Of a stretch of 64,000 bases of DNA, positions 21,581 through 34,327 are shown one piece after another; the first letter of the stretch is position 1, and every line of letters starts with the position of its first letter. The stretch lies in assembly GCA_030710605.1 (NCBI GenBank), contig CP092870.1:94680941-94744940 (forward strand), given 5' to 3'. The notes beneath the pieces were generated by a model. The model saw only the letters and a program-made list of their open reading frames with translations. It had not been told where the DNA came from and searched no databases. The position numbers and the translations under genes are program-made. This DNA comes from Cordylochernes scorpioides. Its lineage: Eukaryota; Arthropoda; Arachnida; Pseudoscorpiones; Chernetidae.

Positions 21581-22960
21581 ATATATGCTAAAAGGTTAAA
21601 AAATTATTGCTGACAGCTCACACAAAACTTTACACGATCTTTTGATTACCTTACAATAAATAGTTTCCATATATACATATATCCAGATATGCAAATTAAC
21701 AACCCGCATAACAATCAATGCTCAAGAAACAAATAATTCGCTTAATCGTCAAAGCAATATTCCGTAATTCTTTACTTTTCAACAACGTCTTTATAACACC
21801 AAGCTATTCTGGGATCTTTACCAAAAGTTGCGTTATAAAATCGTTATATACGGGAAATCAATGAAAAAAGGGAAAATTGGGACTATGGGATCACGAGGAG
21901 ATAATCTTTATAAGAGGGGACGTTTTAATTGTTGGAATATTACACAGAGTAACAATGGCTATAGATGAGCTCGTGTTTGGAAAGGAACTTGTATATAATA
22001 ATTATTGTTTTTGTTGTTTTCACGTATAAATATATACCAAGATTTGTTTTGTATAATTGCTATTAATAATAAATAATATGCAAAGTTGGTTACGTCCTTC
22101 TTACTTACTTTAATTCCAATAATAAAGTGGCGAGGACTGGAGAATCTCAGCCACTCGGAGACATCCCGTGACCCTGAAGTAAAAAACAGCTTACATCATC
22201 GACTGACACACGCAGACGAAAAAGATTAACATTAGCCTTGAAGTAGGAGAGAATCGTTTTTAAAGCATCTCTCTGTTTTTGTTGCTGCAAGGACTTTGTG
22301 AAACGTTTTTAAAAAACTTTTTTTTTAATAAAAGGAGAGGTTTCTCTTTTTCACACATTGAATAGCATCAACATTCTGTAAAACTACAATGTAATATGAC
22401 CTCAAATCGGACCAACCATTGCATCAACTAAAATACACCTTTTAGAAAGATTCCATTTTCATGATCATCAAGTTTGCCGGTTTTGACAATTGCAGAAAGG
22501 CGAGTAGCAGCAAAAAATTTTAAATGGCGTTTAGTTTTCACGTCTATTTGATGGGGGGGGAGAGGTGTCCTTTATTTTTTATAGATCATTATCTTCCTGG
22601 CAAAACTTTCATCTATAAACTTTTTTTATATATGCAATAACGCGCCATCTATATACATAAAAAAATGAGCACTAAAGCATGAATGTTTATTTTTTACATA
22701 GAAAATATATTTTCACTTTCTTTATTGCGACGAAAAAAAATTATTGGGATTATTTAATTTAATATTATTCAATGAAAATATATTCAACAGATTATAAAAA
22801 TATATATTAATCTGTTTTTGTGAAATCATCTTAAAATATTTCTTTGCTTACTTGCTTAAGATTCTCTAGCTGTAAATAGTTTTTGGGCTGACTTGTTAAT
22901 AATTGTCGACTCGTCGCTGTGACGTCATCAATAAATACTTTTACATCTTAGGATATTTCA
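21581..22960. other. No supported gene; possible LTR remnants upstream of gag
   Basis: Two places resemble LTR ends: a tgttggaatattacacag start near 21934, followed by TATA and AATAAA boxes and aagtggcgaggac near 22127, and a tgacgtcatcaataaatac segment shortly before the gag frame. I could not pair either with a second LTR. GCGCCATCT occurs at 22642-22650. Confidence 0.3.
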
Positions 22961-23057
22961 AGGCTTGATTTCTACGCTACAACTGGTGAAGAAGCTGGAT
23001 CGATACCCATTCAGAAAAAAACGGAAAATTGACTCGGTTGAGCAAGAAGAAAAAACC

Positions 23058-23636
23058 ATGAACATCAAGAAAGAAGCAACTACTCAGGTAGGTTCATTTT
23101 TTGTCCAACATCTACCTAGAAACCCCTCAATGTTCTCTGGTGAGGGTGTTGAAGATCCCCGTAGCTGGTTAAAAGGGTATGAACGTGTGGCGAAGCACAA
23201 CCAATGGGATGAAACCCTTTGTCTCGCTAACGTTTATTTCTATCTAACTGGCACTGCTCTCAAATGGTATGAAAACAACGAGGAAAGCATCCAGACATGG
23301 ACGGAGTTCATGTCAAAATTAGAAAATGTATTTGGAAAAAATGAAAGCTCAAGACTGCGAGCTGAGAAAATACTCAAATCTCGCGCACAATTAAAAGGAG
23401 AAAGCACCGAATATTACATCCAAGACGTCCTGCGCCTTTGCAAAGAGGTAGATCCACAAATGAATGAGGAAGATAAAATATCCCATCTGATGAAAGGGAT
23501 AGCTGAGGAGCTCTACCAGGCACTTCTCCCAAGGGATGTGCATAACACTGAGCAATTCGTCACCGAATGTCGCCGCATTGAAAGCCTACACTGTAAGCGA
23601 GTGACCCCTACCAAATACAATAGTAGAGCGGTCTAG
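23058..23636 (+). pseudogene. Retrotransposon gag fragment (Gypsy type), truncated
   Basis: Gag packages LTR-retrotransposon RNA. The first in-frame ATG is at 23058 in a good context (aaaccatga); upstream codons lack an ATG. About 190 residues show the Retrotrans_gag layout: MFSGEGVEDPRSWL, then YFYLTGTALKWYEN, a W..F...L block and a helical C-terminal half (KGESTEYYIQDVLRLC). The frame runs out at TAG where foldback F2 sequence begins (aatacaatagtagagcggtc, about 23618), so the rest of gag and all of pol are missing. It is not closely related to the gag of the element at 52368. Confidence 0.8.
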
Positions 23637-24140
23637 AGATTAATTTGGCGAAACCGCTGAGAGGGTTCACTACTGATGAGCCAAGCCCTCTCATTCATTA
23701 AATCATATCATTGCAGTAAGGTCTGTAGAGATTTAAAAAAGAAACGCATTGCCAGTAAATTTATTTGTGTAAAATATTAACGATAGAGGGCAATAAAATT
23801 TAATTTACTAATATATAATGGTTATGAAAACATGTTTTGCGCGGAAGAGCTTTGCTCGATGCAATACCTTGAAATTTATATGTATGTACCTCTACAGACC
23901 TATAAGCTTATGTCCATAGTTCACTAAACACCATTTAGCTGCCTTCCATAGAAAATGCAGGGTATATAACAAAACCAGTCCAATACAATAGTAGAGCGGT
24001 CTAGAGATTAATTTGGCGAAACCGCTGAGAGGGTTCACTACTGATGAGCCAAGCCCTCTCATTCATTAAATCATATCATTGCAGTAAGGTCTGTAGAGAT
24101 TTAAAAAAGAAACGCATTGCCAGTAAATTTATTTGTGTAA
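23618..24140 (+). repeat. Foldback F2 elements, two direct copies
   Basis: A 140-base block beginning caatagtagagcggtctaga and ending cagtaaatttatttgtgtaa occurs at about 23620-23770 and again at 23983-24141, nearly identical. Between them lies the longer F2 interior (agcttatgtccatagttcac). Each block has TTGGCGAAACC and CACTGATGAGCCAAG. The first copy ends gag; the second joins directly to the SINE-2 copy. Confidence 0.8.
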
Positions 24141-24360
24141 AAAATGTCTATACATGTGGAAAGCAGTTTGACTTTTACACTTATAAGTGTGCCAGAGCCG
24201 TTTGGTTACTTGCACTCACTGGTGGGGTTTGGACTTTTGCCAAAATCGGGGGCCATTGACACAATTTTTTATTCAGGAGTGTCCAATACGGGGTTCGATC
24301 CCGAAGTGATGGCTGTCTAAAATCGACTGTCTATTCCACTCCTTCACTAACCTTCTTGCA
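24141..24360 (-). repeat. SINE-2, tRNA-derived, best head
   Basis: On the minus strand an A-box TAGTGAAGGAG (24349-24339) and a B-box GATCGAACC (24300-24292) match the Pol III consensus fully and are 39 bases apart, as in tRNA genes. The body follows (accccaccagtgagtgcaag, ctctggcacacttataagtg, aaactgctttccacatg) and is cut off at 24141 by the F2 element. The head aligns with the SINE-1 head, so both families probably derive from the same tRNA class. Confidence 0.85.
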
Positions 24361-24487
24361 AAAAAAGAATAACATCCTGAACAACGTGATTTGGCGAATT
24401 CGGCCAGGTTTGTAGATTCTGAAGAGTATTGAGAGAGAGAGAGAGTAAGTGAAGTGTAGTGAGCTTTAGCCTATATATATATACATA

Positions 24488-25420
24488 GTGTGATCAATAA
24501 TTTCCAGGAATGTTAAATATTTAAAGAAATACAAAAGTATAATAAAGTTTTATTTAAAATTTCTCAAAATAATCACCCTCACTATCTATACACTTGTTCC
24601 ATATTTTTTCCGGATATTAAAACACCTTTGAAAATCCTCATATTTCAGGCTTTTCAAAATATTCTTCGTATTCTCCTTTATTTCAGGTATTGAGTCAAAT
24701 CAACGTCCTCTTTTAAGACTTTTTTAATTTAAGGGTTAAGGAAAAAGTCGTTTGGAGCAAGTTCAGGAGAATAGGGTGGCTGGGGTAATAAAGCAATTCC
24801 GTTTTTAGCCAAATAGAGTTGTACAGTGACGGCCGTATGTGGCCGGGCGTTGTCATGATGCAAGAGCCAATTTTTCCGATGCCATTTTCGGGTCGTTTCT
24901 GACGCATAGCCTCCCGTAAACGTCACAATACATCAAGATAGTAATGTTGATTAATGGTCTGACCCTCGGGCGCGAATTCATAGTGTACCAATCCCTTTAC
25001 ATCAAAGAAAGTGATAAGAAGACAAGACACTTAATCTTCGATTTGATCATCCTTGCTTTCTCTCGCTTGTTCGACCATCTTTAAATCGTGCAAACCATTC
25101 AAATGTCCTCGATTGTGATAGAGCATCTTCTTTAAAAGCCTGTTTCAACATTTGAAATGATTCGGAAGCTGTTTTCCTTAATTTAAAGCAAAACTCTATG
25201 CAGACTCGCTGTTTTTCAATACAGTCCATACTGAAGTTAGAAAATGTTCTGATATACTCGAGCTTATAAATTCGAAAAAACGTGAACGCGTGCGTCTGTG
25301 TAATCAATTATTTTTCTACGTGTTGATAGATGTTTTATCTATAAGGTCCTTATAAAATTATTTCATTATTTTGAATATTTTACGTGATCCAGTCTCATTC
25401 CTGGAAATTATTGATCACAC
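24488..25420 (-). mobile_element. Mariner transposon, internally deleted
   Basis: The two ends carry a perfect inverted repeat of about 25 bases beginning GTGTGATCAATAATTTCC. About 930 bases lie between, shorter than the usual 1.3 kb. Transposase coding remains on the minus strand. The left end is preceded by TA; the base pairs outside the right end do not show a clean TA. Confidence 0.9.
24713..25229 (-). pseudogene. Mariner transposase, deleted and frameshifted
   Basis: Mariner transposases cut and paste at TA using a DD34D triad. The start ATG is at 25229-25227. The N-terminal helix-turn-helix is present (MDCIEKQRVCIEF, QAFKEDALS, FEWFARFKDG). The middle, with the first catalytic aspartate, is lost after about 60 residues; the frame resumes with VKGLVHYEFAPEGQTIN, then HHDNARPHTA and PYSPELAPNDFF near 24840-24740, in more than one frame. 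It cannot make an active enzyme, though the ends could still be mobilised in trans. Confidence 0.88.
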
Positions 25421-25630
25421 GTTGTATATAGACATTTTCTTTCACCTTATCTAAAGCAAAACTTATTGTTGGAAGGATACGCTGATAGTTTTGTTACGTT
25501 TCAATTTTGACATGGCGACCAATCACCGTGATCCTCTTTATTCCGTCCACTTCAACAAAATGATAGAAGATGACTCTATTTTTCCAATACTGTGTATTGC
25601 GTTTTGTATCCATTTTTTAGATTTTATATA
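25421..25630. other. No supported gene
   Basis: Short intervening AT-rich sequence between the mariner and an M1 MITE. Confidence 0.4.
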
Positions 25631-25861
25631 CACTCATGGATACACACACAACTCTTAAGGAAGTTTCATAATTTGATGTCGCCAGTCGACTGTTTTTTTT
25701 TTTTTTTTAAGGAGACAGAGGTAATTTTGTTCACACTTTGGTTATCTCGTGTGTCTTCAATAAAGGGGTCACCGTGTATGAAATATCTTTCAGAGCTATT
25801 GTCTGAATCCTGATATACATACTAAAAGATACAACTTACTTAAGTTTTGTCCATGAGAGTG
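25631..25861. repeat. M1 MITE, full-length
   Basis: Starts TATA then cactcatgga and ends taagttttgtccatgagag. The poly-T, aggagacag, ttcacactttggttatctcg and tcagagctattgtctgaatc blocks follow the family order. Confidence 0.85.
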
Positions 25862-26310
25862 CGTATATATTATATAAATTTTTAGATGTTAATATATATC
25901 TTGTTTATGCGTGTTTAAAAAAAAAGGAAAAAGAGAGAGAGAGAGATTTCTGAGATGTAGGAAACACAATGCTCTTGCAACCTCACGTTTCCTCGGCCCA
26001 ACGATGGCAAAACAAGGTCGAACTGGCTTTGTACTTTCTCTACAAGACCTTGGCCGTTCTGCCATTCCTGGACATCGTGAGCAGGACCAATCAGGCTGCA
26101 CGCATGAATCCGTAACGCTATTTAAACTACCTTCCTCACACACACACACTTAGCGGTTGTTTAGCGCTCACCTTTTGTTGCTACCACTCTAGGTGACGAG
26201 TTGTGTCGTGAACCAACTTGTTTGAGAAAAGGTGTCTTTAAACAATCTTCCATTGAGATTTCAACCATTTAAAAAATGGTGTTCAACAAAAATTTGAAAG
26301 AAACGGTATA
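25862..26310. other. No supported gene
   Basis: A GC-richer island around 25970-26130 is open on both strands for about 80 codons, but neither product shows a domain or signal. Confidence 0.4.
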
Positions 26311-26757
26311 CACTTACGAACAAAACTTAAAGAAATGGAAATTCTTTGATATCGGCAGTCGTTTATTATTATTTTTTAAAGTAAACAGAGACAATTTTGT
26401 TCACACTTGGTTTTCTCGTGTATCTTCAATAAAGGTCACTGTAATATTTTTCAGAGTTATTGTCTGTATCCCGATATACATGCTAAAAGGTACAACTTCT
26501 TCAAGTTTTGTCCATGAGTGTAGACTTGGTTATATCGTGTGTCTTCAATAAAGGTCACTGTAATATCTTTCAGAGTTATTGTCTGAACCCCGATATACAT
26601 ACTAAAAGGTATAACTTCTTCAAGTTTTGTCCATGAGTGTAGACTTGTTTATCTCGTGTGCCTTCAATAGAGGTCACTGTAATATCTTTCAGAGTTGTCT
26701 GAACCTCGATATACATGCTGAAAGGTACAACTTCCAAAAGTTTTATCCATAAGTTTA
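26311..26757. repeat. M1 MITE with its 3' half tandemly triplicated
   Basis: A full M1 copy occupies 26311-26521. Its last 120 bases, from acttggtt to gtccatgagtgt, are then repeated at 26522-26640 and 26641-26757 with few differences, giving a three-unit array in which each unit ends in the M1 terminus. Confidence 0.88.
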
Positions 26758-26825
26758 TAGCGCTATTTTGTATTTTCAAATAAAATAACTTCCACTCTAT
26801 ACATTGGCCTTAGTCTGCAGGGAGA

Positions 26826-26905
26826 CTAATATTGGGAAAGGCGTGGCTTAATATTGACGAACTCTCCCTGCTGTTTGTCCACTGATGAGACAAGCCCCTC
26901 CCAAA
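26826..26905. repeat. Foldback F2 fragment
   Basis: Contains gtttgtccactgatgagaca and agcccctccca, matching the F2 core; the rest is missing. Confidence 0.5.
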
Positions 26906-27190
26906 CTTTTGTTTCTTATTTCAATATGGACACAAAGAAAATGTTTTACTTATAAGATAAATTAAAAGAATAGTGCAAAAATGTCTCTAGATAGATAGCG
27001 TTGTAATGCGGTCTCCGACTAGGTACTAATCATGTCCAAAGCATCAAAACTTTACAAATATGAACTGAATGTATAATCAAAGAAAGTTTTCCATATCACC
27101 TCTTACTGTACATTGAAACACCCGAGACATCCTTCCAACCTCTGTACTTAGCAGAATAGAAAATGAAATATCTTCATGATGTTCCATTAT

Positions 27191-27330
27191 ACTCATGGTC
27201 AAAACTTAAGGAAGTTGTACCTTTTAGCATGAATATATCGGGATTCGGACAATAACTCCGAAAGATACTTTATACACGGTTTATTGAAGACACGAGATAA
27301 CCAAGTGTGAACAAAATTGCCTGTTTCATT
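27191..27330. repeat. M1 MITE, half copy
   Basis: Starts ta then actcatggtcaaaacttaag and carries the gttgtaccttttagcatg, cgagataaccaagtgtgaac and attgcctgttt blocks before ending in poly-A. Confidence 0.75.
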
Positions 27331-30300
27331 AAAAAAAAACACCTTTTTATAGTAAAATAATAAAAAAAATTATTGACACTGATACAACTTATAGTTATAA
27401 ATATTCATTATATTTCTATTTCAAAATTTATATTTTAATAACTAAAAATATTTTGGAATCTCCCTTTTTAAATGATAGGATTCCCTAACAGTTTTTTTTC
27501 TCTAATTCCTTAAAGAAAAAAAATGAACACAAAACGAAAAGTTGAATATATTTCAATATATTAATATGTTATAATACCATGATAAAAAGGTTGGCGTTTA
27601 GCCAACTGAAATATTGGTAAAATAAATGATATTTTGATCCAATATATATGCCTTTTTATTTAAAGATTTCAGGTTAGAAATAATCGTTATTTCTCCTTAA
27701 AAATAAATTTCGATTTTTCGTTTAAAAGAAACACATGCGGGATAATTTTCAAATGTCGTTTTACAATCATAAGCCGCATTTTTCAACATATATAGATTAA
27801 TTAGTATTCTCTCCTTATTCTGTGCCTTTTAGGTAACTTTCCCTTTAAAAAAAAACACACACACAAAAGTTTTTATTTGACCAACATAGCCCAGATATAG
27901 TGAAAAATAAGATCAATGTATGTGTCACAACACCAGCTTTGTCAAATACAGAAAGCTAACAACTTGTATGATTTGGGCTATGGCTTTCATTACTATAGGA
28001 ACGGTAATTATGTATTAACAAAGGAGTAAACGGTAACACCCCCTGAAACTCTTTTATTATTTTCTTATTATTATTAAAAGTAATTTTTACAGAAAATTTC
28101 GTACAAGCCCTTCATCAGCTCGAGTTAAATTGTAGTAAATAAATAAATAAATGTTTTGTGTGTGTGTTGTTGAATAATAATATTTTGAATTTTTCGCGAA
28201 TTGCAGTATTGGTAAACATTGTTTCAAGTTCTTTAGTTCATTTTGAGATTTCAGAAGTGATTGTAAATAATCCAGGTCTTTATTGTTATATTCTTGAAGG
28301 CCATTCTTTATTTCGACTTAGAGCGCTATGTGTCCCCCTAGGGACACTTGCACTTTAAACATAAACAAAATTTTTGAAAGAAAAGAAAGAAAGATATTTT
28401 AAATAAGTACAGAATTAGTATGCAAGTTAGTTAGATGAAAAGATAAAAATATATACTCGTATATATGAACACAATTGATATATGTACAAAAGGTTGGTAT
28501 GCAAATTTAGTTGAATGCCATTCGAAAGCAATATAAACGGAAACACAACGAGATCTCTGTGTGTGTTGTGATACGGTTATTAATATTACTATAATGTGTT
28601 TATCAAAGTGTGATGAAGGTCTTTTCTGAAAGTTTTTATATTCCTTTTTGATTTCGGAATTCCTTTTACTTTTTTTTTGGAATTGCTAAATCCTACAAGC
28701 TTCTTGTGTTCATGAGTAATTATTTTCTTTATAGTTTCCTACTTATCTCTACTGAAATGTCGAATTATATGGCTGTTAGAAAAAGAAATGGCTGTCGTTC
28801 AGTGAATAAAAATTCACAGAAGCCGTTACAGAAATAGAACAAGGCGCGCTCTAGCATACACACACACCAAAAAAAAAAAAAGTCAAGGGTATCGTAAAAA
28901 AAACACAAGGACGATGAATTTCACTTTTAATGATTGAAGGTTTTGTTTTGTGAAGGTTTTTTTTTTTAATATGCACACATTTCATTCTGTTTCTTCACAT
29001 CCTGAATTGGGGTCTTATGCAAATTCGTTCAAAGGATAGCTATTGTGACGCCATATAAATTTATTATAATAGCATTCTCTTTTTGTTCTATGGCATTTAT
29101 TAGTAAATTCCTTTGGCTTCCTCTCTATGAAACCTTAGGAATATTCATGGCTGAGGAGGAATCTGCTTCTTGAAATACAATTCCCCACGTGTGAAAAAAG
29201 AATAAGAATAAAATGGCTCATAACTAATTAATTCGAAAACTCTTTGAAATATCAAATAGTGCGAACCCTAATGGTTCGTGTTAGCCATGGTTCATTATAT
29301 TAAAAAAAAAAAAACTAAAAATGGGGATTATTTTGGGTTCGTTATAAAAGATAATTCGCTATATCCCCGGCTCGTTTTAGCGAGGTTTTACTGTTTAACT
29401 TCTTAAAGTATTCAAATTGTAAAATATAAAAGATATGGTTTGGAGAATTGAATTTGAACCTTCAATGCGTTGTATTTTACAATCTTGCTGCAACTATCGA
29501 ATTACATCAATTGGGGCCCTATTAGGGCATGGCTTGAACTTCGAATTTTGAATAATTGAGTTAAGAGAGAGGTGAGATATTGTCATCAACAAAACAAATA
29601 TGATATTTCCCAATAACTTTTATTATTTGAAACGGAAACAAGGGTTATTACACACCAATGGTATATATATATATATGGCAAACAGTGTAAGAGTTACTGG
29701 TGTAAGAGTCCTTGTGTCTGAAGGATGTAAAATTATAAAAAAAGGACAATGTATCAGTTACCACACATCAATAGTACTTATGAGGAACAATCCTGCACAT
29801 ATACGGCAATTTTATTCAAATTCAACTTATATGTAATTATTCATATATGTGTATATATACATATTCAGAATCAATTTTTGAATTTATATTTTATTTTTTG
29901 CGTCTGTAATTTTATTATTTTATTCGGTTTTATTTTGGTTCTTGATTTTATCAGTTTTTTAATCTTATTTCTGGCCTGAATTTGTTGTTAATGTCTTGAA
30001 CTTTCTCGTTTTGTGGAAGATAATGGTAATGGATTGAACTTGGAGAAAGAAGACTTGTTGTTCGTATAGCTCAGAGATAGATCAAATGCTGTATTACTGG
30101 TTCGATTCTTGTATTGGTTTACTTGTATTGAGTTTTATTTTTGATGGGGTTATATTCTTTATAGTAAACGGATTGAAATAAAGGTTTATTCTCAATATAT
30201 GAGAATAAAATGACAAATTGAGATAGTTTGAAACATTCATTTAAGAGGCAACGATACATAAGTAGCTAAATTCAATATTGTAGTGTGGAGTGTGTTACAA

Positions 30301-31440
30301 GCTGCTGTAGAGGAAAGTTCAAGATGGAGTTCCACGACTACAAACAAATCTCCGAGTGAAATGATGTTGATAATGATGACGGATTTCTCGTTTTTTTGGA
30401 AAGGAAATAGGAAAGGTTGTTTGTATCGCGTAATAAACAGGATTGTTTAGAGACCCTGAGTGGTCCGACAGGGAAATATCATTAAAAAATCCTTCGCACA
30501 GAGATGGTGAAAGGTTCGTGATAATCGTCTATTGTGGTGGGTTGTGTAATGTTTATAAGTATGTGCGAATTTCTCGGAGAGTTGGATATGAGAAAAAGGA
30601 AGGACGTGTTGTGCTGGTGTGTTAAACACGACTGTCTCGCTTTAGTTGTGTATGACACAGCAAATCCTCGCCATTCCACAGAAATGACGAAATGTTTACA
30701 ATAGTCAATTCTCGAGGAAGGTTGAGTAATGTTTATAGGTATGTAAGAAGATTTATCAGATGTCTATTTACCGTGATATAGGAAAAAGGATGTGTTACTA
30801 ATATCCCAGGATACTGTCACATGTTCAAAGTTGCGATACATCTAGAGATTTTTGGATGAAATCCTATGTTACCTTAAACCACGAAATATACAGTATATAT
30901 ATTGCTGTTTCTTCTTGTGCTGCCTTGGGGTGGTGTGCAACTCGGGGTTTGTATTGTTTCCTTTCCTCGCAACGTAGACTATCGGTGTAGCTGGTGAGTT
31001 CAGCCATTTTCTGTCCATCCGTGTATTCTTCCAGGTCTTCTATTTCCCTTATAATATTATAGCTGGTATTTGTTGATGGTTATTACCAAATGACCCAACT
31101 ATTGACATTTTCTATAGTTCTGATAAGTTCACATTCTGTTTTCGTTGTAAGACCTCGGTGTTGGCAATTCTATCGTCTAAGATATTTTAAACATCCTTAT
31201 TCTATAAAGCTACATCTAGAATGTGGCTTAATTTTTCTTAGGGGTTGGCGATCAGTGAACCCAATTCTCTCACAGGGCTGTGGCCAGAGTTGATCTGTGA
31301 AATAATCAAGATGGCCGCTGGGTTTCACCGCGTTACTTGCCAAAATACCAGTTAAGGAGTACAATTGGCCTATTAAAGAATACTTGGAAGTTTTCCAAAT
31401 GGAATTTCAAGTACCTTGGGTAACATCACTATTTATTATG
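27331..31440. other. No supported gene; AT-rich with degenerate repeats
   Basis: Open frames stay below 80 codons. A hammerhead-like remnant lies at 28097-28118 (minus strand CTGATGA, AGGGCTTGTA, CGAAA). A pogo-like end (cgttttagcgaggttttact) ends near 29392 with no partner found. Two diverged direct repeats share taatgtttata, ggtatgt and a gaaaaagga-type block at about 30547-30605 and 30728-30795. Nothing in this stretch can be called a host exon with confidence. Confidence 0.45.
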
Positions 31441-31444
31441 TCTG

Positions 31445-31700
31445 AGTATTTATACGTAGGTGTTTGATGTGCTTCCTCTTGCAATTGGCAAAATGTCATC
31501 CCAGTGTCTAGAATCCACATATGTAGAGGCGTTTGATGTTTTCTCTTGGAATCGTAGTGTCTATCTATCTTCACTTATAGACCTTTGATGTTTGTTCTTT
31601 AATTTGGCAATATGTCTTCGAATTGACTCTTTTATCTACACCTTTAGACCTTTGGTGTTTTTTCTTGCATTGGCCATTATGTCATCGAACTGTCTGCATA
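31445..31700. repeat. Degenerate tandem repeat, about 75-bp unit
   Basis: About four diverged units each contain a gtttgatg or ctttgatgtt block, tcttgcaattggc or ttaatttggc, and aatgtcatc or atatgtcttc. Unit spacing is irregular. Confidence 0.6.
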
Positions 31701-32560
31701 TGAAGAATCCTGTTATATATCGTCTTGAAAGGTTTTTTTCATCACTGCATCACAAGGAAAATATTCGAATAGATATCAAATAAAGATATAGAGCTCTCCA
31801 AAAACTTGATCGAAACTCTTTTTTAATAAAAGACTTCTTAGATCACAAACATATGTTTGGTACTAGTAGCCCTTTTATTAGTCTCTATGTAAGTCACACA
31901 TCAGGAAGATGCTGGCTGCACTACATACCGTGACACGATACATATGTAAAATTATATGTATATACATATATACGTAGAGAGTAATATGTAGCGTTTATCA
32001 CTATCAATCTTGAAACGTTTTTTCCTAGGTCTCTCTCTATTCGATGAATTTGAAAATTCCTTGGTTGATGGTCGTTTGAGATCTTTTGATATTGGAAGGC
32101 TTGGCGGTGGGAAAAATAGAAATGGTCTACAATTTCATCTTTATCTTAGGGAGCAATGGGGTAAAATGGAGTCCTTGAAGAAGCTTGAGATGTTTGCTAA
32201 AAGACAAGAAGTACAACGTCCCCGTGAGGAAGATGTCGCCACACTTCCTAATGACAAGAGGCCAGTAATTAGACTTATTAGATGTCAAGGCGACAATTAA
32301 TCTCAATGACAATAGACAGAGGACATCTCTGAAGGATCGTGGGAGACTGGTAGCTCATCGCCAATGAGATTTGACCCCGTATGCTCAATTTTGCCAGAAC
32401 ATTGTCTGTCACACGTGTTTGCCTGAAGATTGTGTTTGATTGCGCACATTTATAGCTGCTCTTTTTTTTATCCACTCAAGAAAAATGTTTTGATATTTAA
32501 GATGAACAACAGCTAGATTCGGGAACTAATATGGGAATTAATAATAAATATTTTAATATA
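31701..32560. other. Possible small ORF at 32010-32300, otherwise nothing
   Basis: A 96-codon ATG frame at 32010 encodes a charged peptide with the pieces LFDEFENS and MESLKKLEMFAKRQE. It has no recognisable domain, signal or membrane segment, and I cannot tell it from chance. The rest of the stretch shows nothing. Confidence 0.2.
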
Positions 32561-32562
32561 TG

Positions 32563-32778
32563 CACTCATTGACAAAACTTAAGGAAGTGGAAAGTTTTTG
32601 ATACTGCCGGTCGACTGTTTTTTTTTTTTTTTTTGAGAAGGAGACAGAGGCAATTTTTCTCACACCTGGTTATCTCGTATGTCTTCAATGAAGGTCACTG
32701 TAATATCCTTCAGAGTTATTGTCTGAATCCCGATATACATGATAAAAGGTATAATTTCTTAAGTTTCGTCCATGAGTG
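32563..32778. repeat. M1 MITE, full-length
   Basis: Ends are cactcattgacaaaacttaa and ttaagtttcgtccatgagtg, flanked by TA on the right. Interior order matches the family. Confidence 0.88.
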
Positions 32779-34234
32779 TATATATATGGCATCTTTTAAT
32801 TTTCTTTATGAATAAAATTGTTTTAAAAAAAAAAGACACTTGGTTTCAGATTGCATTAAATAGCTGTATCAATTTAACTTTAAGACCAGCGTCGATTTTT
32901 GCTTAGAAACTTTTTAGCAAGTTCGGTTAACAGCTGGCTAGTGAATTCTCGCATACGTTACGTACGCGCGTGCGTAGAGCCGCACAAACTGAAGATAAAT
33001 GAGAAACGCATGCGTCATCTATAAAGGTCGTTAGGAAACAGGAAGTAGCCAAATGAACTGCAGAATAAAATGGATCCTATACAAATTTGCATACATATAA
33101 ACATTGCGCCTTAGATTATAGTAGGTCCATTCCAGAACGAAACAAAGCCTATAAAAATCAATACTCAAGATAAAAAACGCAAAGTAAAAATAAATATAAA
33201 AAAAGAAGTCAAAACTAGAAAATTTGAAATACTTTAATATCTTTATTTTATCCGTATATATTTTATCGATAAATGTCTTATCACGTATATTTAGTTCGAG
33301 GATTGCGTTCCTGAAAGTTCTCAGAGTTATTAACGAAGAAAATTATTGTCTTGTCGGGACATGTACCTAATTTTGGATGATATTCATGTATCAAAAGTTG
33401 CACTTCTCCTTTTTAAAATGCATTAAAACAATGCATTTAGGTTTTATCACTCCAGTAGAAAACGTAATGATGATGATAAAGAAGGAGCCAAAACACCAGT
33501 TTTGGCAAATTCAGACAAAAAAGCCAACAACCTGCATACCACACACACACAAAAGCCTTTATTAGGGACTTGCCCCATACAGATTCTCCCAATTGGGTAA
33601 GGTAATAATCATCTTGTGTTATTTACATAGGTAGTGAAATATAAATTGAACTGGCTTTACTCTTCATCTCAAAGTCATTCACTTGTTGACTGGTCGAAAC
33701 TGTGTACCATGGCTTTGTCTCTCATCAGTAGAGTATATTTAATGTGTTTATTCTTTTTGATTTAATACTCTCTTCCTCCAGGATGGGAGAATAGAAAATC
33801 GTTGGACTCGTACAGTGGCTGGAAACAAGGGGTATTTTCGTAATTTGTTATCTATTTTACATATATCTAGTTTTTTCTTCTTGGTTTAATGCTATATTTG
33901 GTATATTTACGGAATTAAATGGTGAAAATGTAGCACAGAGTCGACGTCGATAAGGAGGCGAGCTGCTAAGCTTTTTAAAGAACTGTCGTGGGTTGTCTAT
34001 TTTTGGCTCGGAGAGCTTCCGTAGCAGCAGACGGGCCTCACAATGGTACGCATTTTAAGTCTCGTTTGGCAACCAGCTCTCTTTTGTGAGTAGAGAGAAC
34101 GACAAATAGGTTTGCTACGCACGATTGCCATCAGCAGATAAAAATTCTTAAAATTTTAATTGTTCCCACCATATCGGGAGTTACTGCGTATAGCCAGAAT
34201 AACTACTTCAACATTGTCACACAGATTTGAAATA
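32779..34234. other. No supported gene; one family H fragment
   Basis: A minus-strand copy of the AATAAA-hairpin family H lies at 33541-33590 (hairpin 33564-33576). A fragment of foldback F3 (aacaccagttttggcaaatt) lies near 33492. No coding feature is supported. Confidence 0.45.
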
Positions 34235-34327
34235 TGAAAGGTCACTGTAATATCTTTCAGAGTTATTGTCTGAACCCCGATATACATGCTATAAGGTACA
34301 ACTTCCTTATGTTTTGTCCATAAGTGT
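34235..34327. repeat. M1 MITE, 3' fragment
   Basis: Starts at aaggtcactgtaatatcttt and ends at the M1 terminus, ttgtccataagtg. Confidence 0.75.

Noticed and set aside
25889..26153. Paired 80-86 codon ORFs on both strands
   Set aside because: Overlapping antisense frames in a GC-richer patch, no signal or domain on either strand.
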